From: Candidatus Zixiibacteriota bacterium
GTDB taxonomy: Bacteria > SM23-81 > DAOVCL01
Length of the DNA stretch: 5,175 bases
Reading direction: 5' to 3'
NCBI GenBank assembly: GCA_030670005.1
Contig: DAOVCL010000143.1
Location: 1-5,175, forward strand
The translations under genes were made by a program, and so were the position numbers. Under the pieces are notes generated by a model. It saw only the letters and a program-made list of their open reading frames with translations, made no database searches and was not told where the DNA came from. Positions 1 to 5,175 of the stretch are shown here, in pieces; the stretch's first letter is position 1; each line of letters begins with the position of its first letter.

Positions 1-195
1 ACTATCCCTTCCATCCCACAGAATCCGATAATTGCCCGCAGGCTGGTTCTCATCCACCAGCGTTCTCACCTCCTGACCCAAGATGTTGTAAATCTTTAAA
101 GTGACCGCCGACCGCGGACCGCCGACGGCCGACAACTGGTAGCGGATGAGGGTGGAAGAGTTGAACGGGTTGGGATAGTTCTGGGAGAGCCCGAA
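1..195 (-). other. C-terminal sorting domain (T9SS type A / FlgD-like), truncated by window edge
   Basis: This covers residues 814-878. Landmarks are SQNYPNPFN, YQLS, LKIYNILGQEVRTLV, AGNY and WDGRDS. It matches the neighbour's sorting domain block by block and has two extra residues in the YQLS to LKIYN loop. The missing part should contain the final strands, equivalent to the neighbour's ASGVYLYKLTAGG and KKMALLR. In known systems this domain directs proteins through the type IX secretion system after Sec export. Whether this lineage uses a true T9SS cannot be seen here. Confidence 0.85.
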
Positions 196-2634
196 GTTTT
201 GGGGGATGGATGTTTGAGCTGGATTTGACTCGACTCCAGTGTTGGGGCCAAAGCCATAGATATTCCCCTCGCAAGGGATTTTATCCCCAGCGGCCATCAC
301 CATCCAGATATCTCCTGGCTCCGGTGGTATGGTCATTGAGTGGGTTTGGTCGAATGGAAACATCCCTCCACAGAGGTAGATACACCAGTCCTCTCCTGGC
401 CTGTAGAATGGAGAAAAGTTTGAAGATCCTGACAGAAATGCCCAGTTGTCCCCCTGGGTTGGGGCATAGGGGATGGCAACATCGTTGTCCAGATCCCAAA
501 CCTCCAAGGTGAGGCTATCAGGACCAGTTCCCTGCCACCTCAGCTCGTAGTCGCTTCCCCTAAAACACCATTTACGAATGGATGGGACAACGGAGAGTTG
601 AGCATCACAGCCACTGTTGTTTACCACCTTTTTAAAGCTGACGAAGTTGAAGGTTATCTTGTCTACATAGGTGTCTAACTTGAGAGAGAAACCATCTACA
701 ATAGGGGACCAGGTAGTGTAAAGATTGCCGTCAAGTTTAACATTTAGGGGTTGGTTATGCAGAAGCAGAGTATCTGTGGTAATATCGTAGAGATCATAGG
801 TGTAAAGGGGGAGATCACTGGAGATTTGCTGAATTGGGTTGAACCTTATCCGATAGTCATGGTCGGTGAGATCATCTGGTATGTGCTCAAAGGGGAAGAT
901 GGTAATGGTGTTACAGCCTCCCTTAATATGGGTGATGTAGTCTAACAGCCTGTGATCATTATAGATGGTGAGCCACTTATCCGATATATCCTGGCTTGTG
1001 GTCTCCGCATCCGAGGCGGTTACCTTCAATAGATAGCTTCCGTTAATCACCGGATAGGTGTCCCAACTGTAGCTGCTGTCGTTCTCCAGCCCGGTGCCAA
1101 TTGGGGTCCAATTAGTATCATCTTTGCTATAAAACAATCCAATAGATAGGGGATCCCCGTCGGCATCAGCGGCCTCCCAGATTATCTCCACTATGCCACT
1201 CAGTTCCCCTGAATTTGGAGAAATAAGGATGATGTCTGGAACACCATTGCCTGGGTTGTTTACCGTGAATATCCTGTCGGATTTGTCCTCACCGACGAGC
1301 ACCCCATCTGTGGCTATGATCCTTATCAGATAGTTTGTTCCATCTGGGAAATCACCTGTATCCCACGCATAGTTGCCATCGTCTACCTCACCAGTTGCTA
1401 TAGCCTGCCAGGTCTTCCCCCTATCCCTGCTACAGGAGATGTCAACCGTAAGGGGGTTGCCGGTAGCAGACAGGGCCTCCCATCTTATCTCGACAATATC
1501 AGTTAGCTCCTCCCCACCATTGGGGGAGAGGACAGTCACCTCATGGGTCTTAAACCCCATATCATAGAGGGTTTGGGCTAGATCGCTATTGGCCTGAAGG
1601 TCTTCCAGATCCTCTCCGGCTATCACTGCCACCACTACCCGGGCTGTATCCCCAGCGGCCAGGTCAAAGGGACCGGTGCACTGGATGAACCTATAATCCG
1701 AAGGCTCAGTGGCCTCATCAAAGGGTTGATATTCTCCGGTTAGGTAATTGTAGCCAGCTAAGACCATATACCGCTGGCCATCTGTCCCCGGATCCGGGGG
1801 GATGCTCTCCCGGGTGAATATCTTGAATGCCGTAAGCCCCAACTGTTCTCCCATGCTGTCAAGAGGGCTTTCTAAGAAGTCATAACCTATATACCCGGAA
1901 ACATCCCCGCCCGGGGGACGGCTGGTGCAGGCATAGCCCAAGTTTCTCTCGGGATCAAATCCAACCGTATCGTTCTCGAAATCGCCTATATCGGCATCAC
2001 AGGCCACCCCAAGATACATCCCACTCAGGTCCTGGCCGGATATGTTCTCCACCTCATAGGTTAAGAAGAGGAAGTCCTGATATACCTCATAGTTCCAGGA
2101 ATAGCCGGTTTGAGTGATTCTTACCCCTATGGGTATTGGGTTATCCGGGGAGTGTCTGGTGGTATCGTAGTCGTTGAATTGGCACCAGCTATCCTGGGAG
2201 GAGACGACGATCGTGTCCCCATTTACCACCACAGGCCATTGGGCTAAATCCTCCGGGATGTCTGACCAGTAAATCCTCTCGTCAGGGTCTGTATATCCCT
2301 CCTCATTGGGGAGATCCCCGGGGACGAACTCACTGGAGCCATTGGAGGGGTCATATCCAACGCTAACCAGGGTATCCCCCCCGGAGGAGATGCAGCCAAC
2401 CCATATCCCAGCCCCAAAGATGTAAGTATCCCCGGAGCCTGCCGGCCACTCGCAGGCATTTTCATATCCATGCTTGCCATAATTGGTTATCTTGAGATGG
2501 AGCAACCCAGCGGTATGCCAGCCAGATTTCCATACTTTACTATTGGGGTTGTGGCCAGGTTTCATCTCCTTTGCAAAACCAGCCTGCACAAGGAGCAGAC
2601 ATAGGCCTACCCCCAGGATAAGTTTCCTCCTCAT
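1..2634 (-). CDS. Large secreted multidomain protein with tandem Ig-like repeats and a T9SS-type C-terminal sorting domain; 3' end cut by window edge
   Basis: The frame opens at ATG 2634 and has no stop for 878 codons, so the C-terminus lies outside the window. The start is supported by AAAGGAG seven bases upstream and by a signal peptide: Arg2-Arg3-Lys4, a hydrophobic core at residues 5-20 and likely cleavage after GFA21. Residues about 25-361 form an unnamed domain with GYSWNYEVYQDF (177-188), YLGVACDADIGD (207-218) and GPFDLAAGDT (321-330). I know similar blocks from large surface proteins of candidate phyla, but no formal family name. Two Ig/FN3-like repeats follow at 366-466 and 467-559. 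Residues 560-805 are beta-rich, with PIVDGF (644-649) and GSDYELRW (from 693). The sorting domain begins at 814 (FGLSQNYPNPFN) and runs to WDGRDS at 878. Its neighbour has about 29 more residues after this point, so the full length is probably near 907. No catalytic motif was seen; an adhesin-like or structural exported role is inferred. It lies 29 bases downstream of the transglutaminase-like gene and is probably co-transcribed with it. Confidence 0.93.
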   Translation of the reverse strand, partial: MRRKLILGVGLCLLLVQAGFAKEMKPGHNPNSKVWKSGWHTAGLLHLKITNYGKHGYENACEWPAGSGDTYIFGAGIWVGCISSGGDTLVSVGYDPSNGSSEFVPGDLPNEEGYTDPDERIYWSDIPEDLAQWPVVVNGDTIVVSSQDSWCQFNDYDTTRHSPDNPIPIGVRITQTGYSWNYEVYQDFLFLTYEVENISGQDLSGMYLGVACDADIGDFENDTVGFDPERNLGYACTSRPPGGDVSGYIGYDFLESPLDSMGEQLGLTAFKIFTRESIPPDPGTDGQRYMVLAGYNYLTGEYQPFDEATEPSDYRFIQCTGPFDLAAGDTARVVVAVIAGEDLEDLQANSDLAQTLYDMGFKTHEVTVLSPNGGEELTDIVEIRWEALSATGNPLTVDISCSRDRGKTWQAIATGEVDDGNYAWDTGDFPDGTNYLIRIIATDGVLVGEDKSDRIFTVNNPGNGVPDIILISPNSGELSGIVEIIWEAADADGDPLSIGLFYSKDDTNWTPIGTGLENDSSYSWDTYPVINGSYLLKVTASDAETTSQDISDKWLTIYNDHRLLDYITHIKGGCNTITIFPFEHIPDDLTDHDYRIRFNPIQQISSDLPLYTYDLYDITTDTLLLHNQPLNVKLDGNLYTTWSPIVDGFSLKLDTYVDKITFNFVSFKKVVNNSGCDAQLSVVPSIRKWCFRGSDYELRWQGTGPDSLTLEVWDLDNDVAIPYAPTQGDNWAFLSGSSNFSPFYRPGEDWCIYLCGGMFPFDQTHSMTIPPEPGDIWMVMAAGDKIPCEGNIYGFGPNTGVESNPAQTSIPQNFGLSQNYPNPFNSSTLIRYQLSAVGGPRSAVTLKIYNILGQEVRTLVDENQPAGNYRILWDGRDS
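103..144 (-). repeat. Imperfect heptanucleotide tandem array (GAYMGCY on + strand) inside sorting domain
   Basis: On the plus strand the units are GACCGCC, GACCGCG, GACCGCC, GACGGCC (103-130), then the weaker GACAACT and GGTAGCG (131-144). Two units fit GAYMGCY exactly and the others differ at one or two positions. On the coding strand the array encodes RYQLSAVGGPRSAV, so the peptide SAV recurs after seven residues: three heptamers equal 21 bases or seven codons. The first four units are strongly GC-rich compared with the flanks. Confidence 0.85.
958..1236 (-). other. Ig/FN3-like repeat 2 within the downstream secreted protein
   Basis: This covers residues 467-559 and repeats the pattern of the preceding module: ILISPNSGE, IVEIIWEA, DPLSIGL, NWTPIGTG, YSWDTYPVING, YLLKVTASD and SDKWLTIYN. 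The SPN positions are 102 residues apart (370 and 472). The two copies have diverged clearly, so this is an old duplication or a recruited pair and not a recent amplification. Such modules usually act as spacers or binding domains on exported proteins. Confidence 0.75.
1240..1539 (-). other. Ig/FN3-like repeat 1 within the downstream secreted protein
   Basis: This covers residues 366-465. It opens with VTVLSPNGGEE, followed by IVEIRWEA, NPLTVDI, TWQAIATG, YAWDTGDFPDG, YLIRIIATDG and SDRIFTVNN. This strand pattern, with the SPNGGE opening and W in the second strand, is common in bacterial extracellular beta-sandwich modules of the Ig-fold or Kre9/KNH-like kind. The exact family cannot be fixed without a profile search. 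Confidence 0.75.
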
Positions 2635-2641
2635 TTTCTTT

Positions 2642-2648
2642 CTCCTTT
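2642..2648 (-). promoter_or_regulatory. Ribosome binding site of the downstream secreted protein gene
   Basis: The minus strand reads AAAGGAG followed by seven bases and then ATG at 2634. It lies inside the 29-base gap after the upstream stop codon. No terminator-like hairpin is present in the gap, which fits translation from a shared transcript. Confidence 0.75.
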
Positions 2649-2663
2649 CGTTTGTCAGGCACC

Positions 2664-5018
2664 CTACCTCAAAAGGGCCATCTTCTTGCTTTCGTTGAAC
2701 CCACCTGCGGTGAGCTTGTAGAGGTAGACTCCACTGGCTACTGCCTTACCCATCTCATCTCTGCCATCCCATCTTACAGTGTAGCTGCCAGCATCCTTTT
2801 CCCCATTTACCAGAGTCCTTACCAACTGCCCCCGCGCATTGTAGATCTTTAGGGTGGTGCGGTGCGGTCTGACCCCTGATAGCTGATAGCTGATAGCTGT
2901 AGTTGGATTAAAGGGATTGGGGTAGTTCTGGGATAGTGAGTAGGTTTTGGGGGTTGAAAGCGCGGTTTGAGGCTGTTCGACCCCCTTCAGGTTCTCATAG
3001 AGATCAACCCTAACGGTGACCTTTTCCCTATTTGTAACCAAGTATTCGGAGGAGAAGACCATATACCAATTGGCATCGGTGGGGAATTTAAAGGTCAAGT
3101 CCATAGAGGCCAAATCCTGGGTTATCTCATAGGCCCCAAAGGGCTCCCCTACTGTATATTGGGCATAATTTGCCGAATCGCAGATGAAAAAGTCAACCCT
3201 GCCAGGGGAGACCTTTTGGGCAAAGGTGTTACCGTCATAAAGGTTCATCCCATACTCCGTCTCCTGGGGGACATCGAGCCTTATCTCCACTTTGTATCTT
3301 TCCAATGGGTCTTCTGGCCAATCTGCCTCATCGGCCTGGAATCCATCCATCACCTCGGGAACGGTGAAGGGTTTAAAGTAAGTCTGCCCCCCTACACTCA
3401 TATCAATGATCTTGACAATGGTTCCCGACTGCGCCGGATAGTTACCCAAGGGGCTCTCCACCCGGGCATAAAAGTCACGGTGATCCCCCAATTCAAACTC
3501 ACATCTGCCATCGGAGTTTGTGTATCCCCAGGTTGTGACATAAAAATCTCCACCCCAGATAGGCTCGGCATATAACCTAACCCTTGCCCCATCAACCGGG
3601 TTTCCGTTGAAGTCGTGAACTGTGGTCACCAGGAAACAGCTATCCGAGTATCTTCCGGTTACCGTCCAACTATAGCCATCCGGTCTCCAGTCCCAGATAG
3701 CCGATACCTGTTTGCTCCCTCCCCGGTCAACATCGTAGGAAACCCCTGGATTGTCTATATGGGTTCCCCCTCCACCCCGATCTACCTGATAAGGATGCCA
3801 GTCCTCGTCCCAATAGAACTCCCCCCAGACATGGTCCTCACAGATGTCCATTGTGCATAGGCTTGGAATGAGGGCTGTTCTGGCAGCCGCACAGAGGAGA
3901 TCCTGCAGTTCTCCGCAGTTGCCATTGTGCTCACAGGCGATCTGGTTGGGCTGAATTGGCCGGTTTCCGGAGGCCATAACTGGAACGATCTGAGAGGTCC
4001 AGTTGCCAATGACATCTAAGGCCATATCCTCCTTCTCAAAGGGGCGTCCAAAGGGGAGGTCGTGTTGTTGGCCATCCCAGAATACCCTGATCGAGTCCAG
4101 ACAGTCCTTGAGGAGGGGGTATCCCCCCTCGGTGTAGCTATGCTCGGTGGGGGGGTCGAAGAAGAGATACTCCCTCCAGAAATAGCCATAGGTGGCCTGA
4201 CGATCGCTGGGCTCATCCGTCATCTTCACATCCTCATCGCTGATCTTGGGATGGAGGATATACCAGTAGTAGTATTCCTTTGGGCTGGTAACCCAGGTTG
4301 TATCGCCATCAGAGATAACCCTGTAGCGGGTTGTGGAGAAGTAATCCGTGGAGTCGCCGTATTGGGTGGAGTCAACTATATCCACATAATCAAGATATTG
4401 GTCAATCTCATACATAAGCTCTGCGTTCTCTACCAACATATGGAGGTAGAGGAAAACCTGGGGGTCGGAGAGGGTCTCCGGGGCGATATGGGCCACCTGA
4501 AAGGCGACCTCGTCGATGTAAGGGTCCTGGGCATTTAATATCAGATTAGCATAGGTATCCTGCAGGTTTCCCAGGAGAAGGAAGCTATCCTTTAAGTCGT
4601 CATATAGCCATCTGGGAGCCTTCTGGAGGGCAAACCTCGCCGCATCCGAGAGCCCATCTTCCCAGGGGATTTCCTCCAATGAATCGGTCCTATGGTCGAA
4701 ATATATGATATGGGATTCCCCAGCAGGGATATCAACCTGAGCTTTGATCGAATCCCTCAGAACCCAGTTTTCGCCTTCCTTGGGTAGAGTTCTTGCATGT
4801 TTTTTCAGTGGCGGAGGTTTTCGAACATTATCTGGGCTAACGATTCGGGCCAGATCTTCCCCGATGCAGATTAACCCCTTCTCTTCCTCCTCAAGCGGGC
4901 GAGTAGTGGTCCCTCTGTTGGCCTTATCCCTGGCCTGGAGTAAAGTAGCAGCCCCTATTCCTACGAAGAGGAAGATACCCAAAACTGAAAATTTAACTAC
5001 CTTGCTTGAAAAATTCAT
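2664..5018 (-). CDS. Secreted transglutaminase-like (papain-fold) protein with C-terminal T9SS-type sorting domain
   Basis: This is a complete gene of 784 residues ending in TAG. ATG 5018 is preceded by AGGAGGTG and followed by a signal peptide: Lys6 and Lys9, a hydrophobic core at 10-27 and likely cleavage after LQA29. Residues 30-117 are charged and proline-containing. Residues about 118-215 look helical and 216-350 are rich in Tyr and Trp, with EYYYWYILHPKISDED near 249-263. The transglutaminase-like core follows: Cys368 in HNGNCGELQDLL, His396 in EDHVWGEFYW and Asp413 in YQVD. This order and spacing fit the Cys-His-Asp triad of PF01841-type domains, which include protein cross-linkers, peptidases and inactive relatives; the reaction cannot be decided here. 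Residues 461-545 resemble a carboxypeptidase-regulatory-like beta domain (FNGNPVDGARVRLY, SDGRCEFELGD). Residues 546-690 form another beta region (NWYMVFSSEY around 650). The sorting domain occupies 693-784. The whole layout recalls transglutaminase proteins of candidate phyla such as WOR-3. It is the first gene of the pair. Confidence 0.96.
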   Translation of the reverse strand: MNFSSKVVKFSVLGIFLFVGIGAATLLQARDKANRGTTTRPLEEEEKGLICIGEDLARIVSPDNVRKPPPLKKHARTLPKEGENWVLRDSIKAQVDIPAGESHIIYFDHRTDSLEEIPWEDGLSDAARFALQKAPRWLYDDLKDSFLLLGNLQDTYANLILNAQDPYIDEVAFQVAHIAPETLSDPQVFLYLHMLVENAELMYEIDQYLDYVDIVDSTQYGDSTDYFSTTRYRVISDGDTTWVTSPKEYYYWYILHPKISDEDVKMTDEPSDRQATYGYFWREYLFFDPPTEHSYTEGGYPLLKDCLDSIRVFWDGQQHDLPFGRPFEKEDMALDVIGNWTSQIVPVMASGNRPIQPNQIACEHNGNCGELQDLLCAAARTALIPSLCTMDICEDHVWGEFYWDEDWHPYQVDRGGGGTHIDNPGVSYDVDRGGSKQVSAIWDWRPDGYSWTVTGRYSDSCFLVTTVHDFNGNPVDGARVRLYAEPIWGGDFYVTTWGYTNSDGRCEFELGDHRDFYARVESPLGNYPAQSGTIVKIIDMSVGGQTYFKPFTVPEVMDGFQADEADWPEDPLERYKVEIRLDVPQETEYGMNLYDGNTFAQKVSPGRVDFFICDSANYAQYTVGEPFGAYEITQDLASMDLTFKFPTDANWYMVFSSEYLVTNREKVTVRVDLYENLKGVEQPQTALSTPKTYSLSQNYPNPFNPTTAISYQLSGVRPHRTTLKIYNARGQLVRTLVNGEKDAGSYTVRWDGRDEMGKAVASGVYLYKLTAGGFNESKKMALLR
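2667..2942 (-). other. Complete C-terminal sorting domain (T9SS type A / FlgD-like)
   Basis: This covers residues 693-784 (92 residues). Landmarks in order are YSLSQNYPNPFNPTT, AISYQLS, LKIYNARGQLVRTLV, AGSYTVRWDGRD, GKAVASGVYLYKL and the basic end KKMALLR. Both the length and the ending fit complete members of the class. It serves as the reference for the truncated copy at the other end of the window. Confidence 0.92.
2871..2898 (-). repeat. Heptanucleotide tandem repeat GATAGCT x3 plus one degenerate unit
   Basis: On the plus strand 2878-2898 is exactly three copies of GATAGCT, preceded by the related GACCCCT (2871-2877). On the coding strand the perfect part encodes AISYQL and most of the following Ser codon, that is, the conserved strand of the sorting domain itself. 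Seven is not a multiple of three, so each copy is read in a different frame and three copies give a seven-residue cycle. Confidence 0.9.
3384..3638 (-). other. Carboxypeptidase-regulatory-like / Ig-fold domain following the transglutaminase core
   Basis: This covers residues 461-545. CFLVTTVHDFNGNPVDGARVR followed by a second half with GYTNSDGRCEFELGD and FYARVESPLG matches the general pattern D..G.PV.GA.V ... T...G.....L..G..Y.V of CarboxypepD_reg-like beta sandwiches. These domains are usually structural or binding modules on exported enzymes. The exact Pfam family needs a profile search. Confidence 0.6.
3780..3917 (-). other. Transglutaminase-like catalytic core (Cys368, His396, Asp413)
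   Basis: The Cys sits in NGNCGELQDLLCAAAR at the start of a predicted helix, which is the usual setting of the nucleophile in this fold. His396 follows 28 residues later in DHVWGEFYW, and Asp413 a further 17 residues on in HPYQVD. All three expected residues are present, so the domain could be active. The nearby CTMDICEDH adds cysteines that could form disulfides outside the cell. Confidence 0.85.
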
Positions 5019-5026
5019 TGGCTCTT

Positions 5027-5034
5027 CACCTCCT
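5027..5034 (-). promoter_or_regulatory. Ribosome binding site of the transglutaminase-like gene
   Basis: The minus strand reads AGGAGGTG, close to a full complement of the 16S rRNA 3' end, about eight bases before ATG 5018. It decides the start codon firmly and suggests efficient initiation. Confidence 0.88.
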
Positions 5035-5054
5035 GTTGATTTAAATGTTTTTCG

Positions 5055-5060
5055 ATTATA
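5055..5060 (-). promoter_or_regulatory. Candidate -10 box TATAAT
   Basis: A perfect TATAAT lies 36 bases before the ATG, followed by an AT-rich stretch containing ATTTAAAT, so the leader would be roughly 30 bases. I find no convincing TTGACA-like -35 at 16-18 bases; TTCGAC is present but at a 22-base spacing. A TG pair sits one base away from the extended -10 position. The site is plausible but rests on one hexamer. Confidence 0.4.
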
Positions 5061-5175
5061 ACCATTCCCTCCCTCTCATTTGGTCGAAAGCTATCACCAC
5101 CTCCCAAGGGGAGGAGGAGATAACCCCGGAGAGAGATCTTAGCCAGGGTGGGGTGCTCGTAACGCCGGCAAGGGT
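5061..5175. other. Upstream flank without a confident gene; contains a short hairpin
   Basis: Most of this 115-base stretch is GC-rich and purine/pyrimidine skewed. CCTCCC at 5100-5105 and GGGAGG at 5109-5114 form a six-base stem with loop AAG, extendable with mismatches to about 5095-5119. No T-run follows on either strand, so it is not a typical intrinsic terminator. Two minus-strand frames are open from the window edge: one ends at TAA 5056-5058 (39 residues), the other at TGA 5015-5017, overlapping the ATG of the next gene as ATGA (52 residues). Either could be the tail of an upstream gene, but neither shows a recognisable motif. Confidence 0.35.

Noticed and set aside
103..144. CRISPR array or mobile-element end
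   Set aside because: The units are only seven bases long with no spacers, and the stretch is in frame within a conserved protein domain.
50..274. Open minus-strand frame of 74 residues near the left end, suggesting a frameshift in the large secreted gene
   Set aside because: Reading codon by codon from ATG 2634, the true frame runs through this stretch without a break and encodes the expected SQNYPNPFN ... LKIYN ... WDGRD order. The 74-residue frame is an out-of-frame shadow.
2571..2634. Lipoprotein signal on the large secreted protein (Cys12 in the signal peptide)
   Set aside because: The residues before Cys12 (VGL) do not form a lipobox and the Cys is inside the hydrophobic core; cleavage after GFA21 by signal peptidase I fits better.
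2635..2663. Terminator or promoter between the two genes
   Set aside because: The 29-base gap has no inverted repeat with a T-run and no -10/-35 pair; it is taken up by the ribosome binding site of the second gene.
2967..3575. Plus-strand open frame of 202 residues
   Set aside because: It lies wholly antisense to the transglutaminase-like gene, has no ribosome binding site or recognisable domain, and its length follows from low stop density opposite a GC-balanced coding region.
4062..4538. Plus-strand open frame of 158 residues
   Set aside because: It is antisense to the N-terminal half of the transglutaminase-like gene; its hydrophobic, Gly/Ile/Val-rich translation is a typical mirror of coding sequence, with no supporting start signal.

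Overview
The window appears to hold the start of a two-gene minus-strand operon from a bacterium that uses C-terminal sorting domains of the T9SS type A / FlgD-like class. Both proteins have an N-terminal signal peptide. Both carry the QNYPNPFN ... LKIYN ... G(Q) ... VRTLV ... WDGRD block near the C-terminus. This block is typical of the Fibrobacterota-Chlorobiota-Bacteroidota superphylum and of candidate lineages such as WOR-3/Stahlbacteria, KSB1, TA06 and Zixibacteria. Balanced base composition, Shine-Dalgarno sites of the AGGAGG kind, and frequent ATA and AGG codons fit one of the candidate lineages better than a classical Bacteroidetes species. That placement is inference, because no marker gene is present.

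Reading in transcription order (right to left): positions 5175-5019 are a 157-base upstream stretch. It has a perfect TATAAT box, a strong AGGAGGTG ribosome binding site and a short GC-rich hairpin, and no gene I can call confidently. Positions 5018-2664 encode a 784-residue secreted protein with a transglutaminase-like core (Cys368, His396, Asp413), a carboxypeptidase-regulatory-like beta domain, a further beta region and the sorting domain. After a 29-base gap, positions 2634-1 encode a second secreted protein. It is open for all 878 codons up to the window edge, so its 3' end is missing; by comparison with its neighbour only about 29 residues are absent. It has a long unnamed N-terminal domain, two tandem Ig/FN3-like repeats that begin with SPN.GE, a second unnamed beta-rich region and the start of the same sorting domain.

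The two genes probably make one transcript for two exported, probably cell-surface or extracellular proteins: a papain-fold (transglutaminase-like) enzyme or inactive relative, and a large multidomain adhesin-like or structural partner.

The most unusual signal is at the DNA level. Both genes carry a heptanucleotide tandem repeat, plus-strand consensus GAYMGCY, at the same point of the sorting domain and in the same codon register (103-144 and 2871-2898). The repeat underlies the conserved YQLS strand and the loop before LKIYN. One gene has three more units than the other, which is 21 bases and preserves the reading frame.
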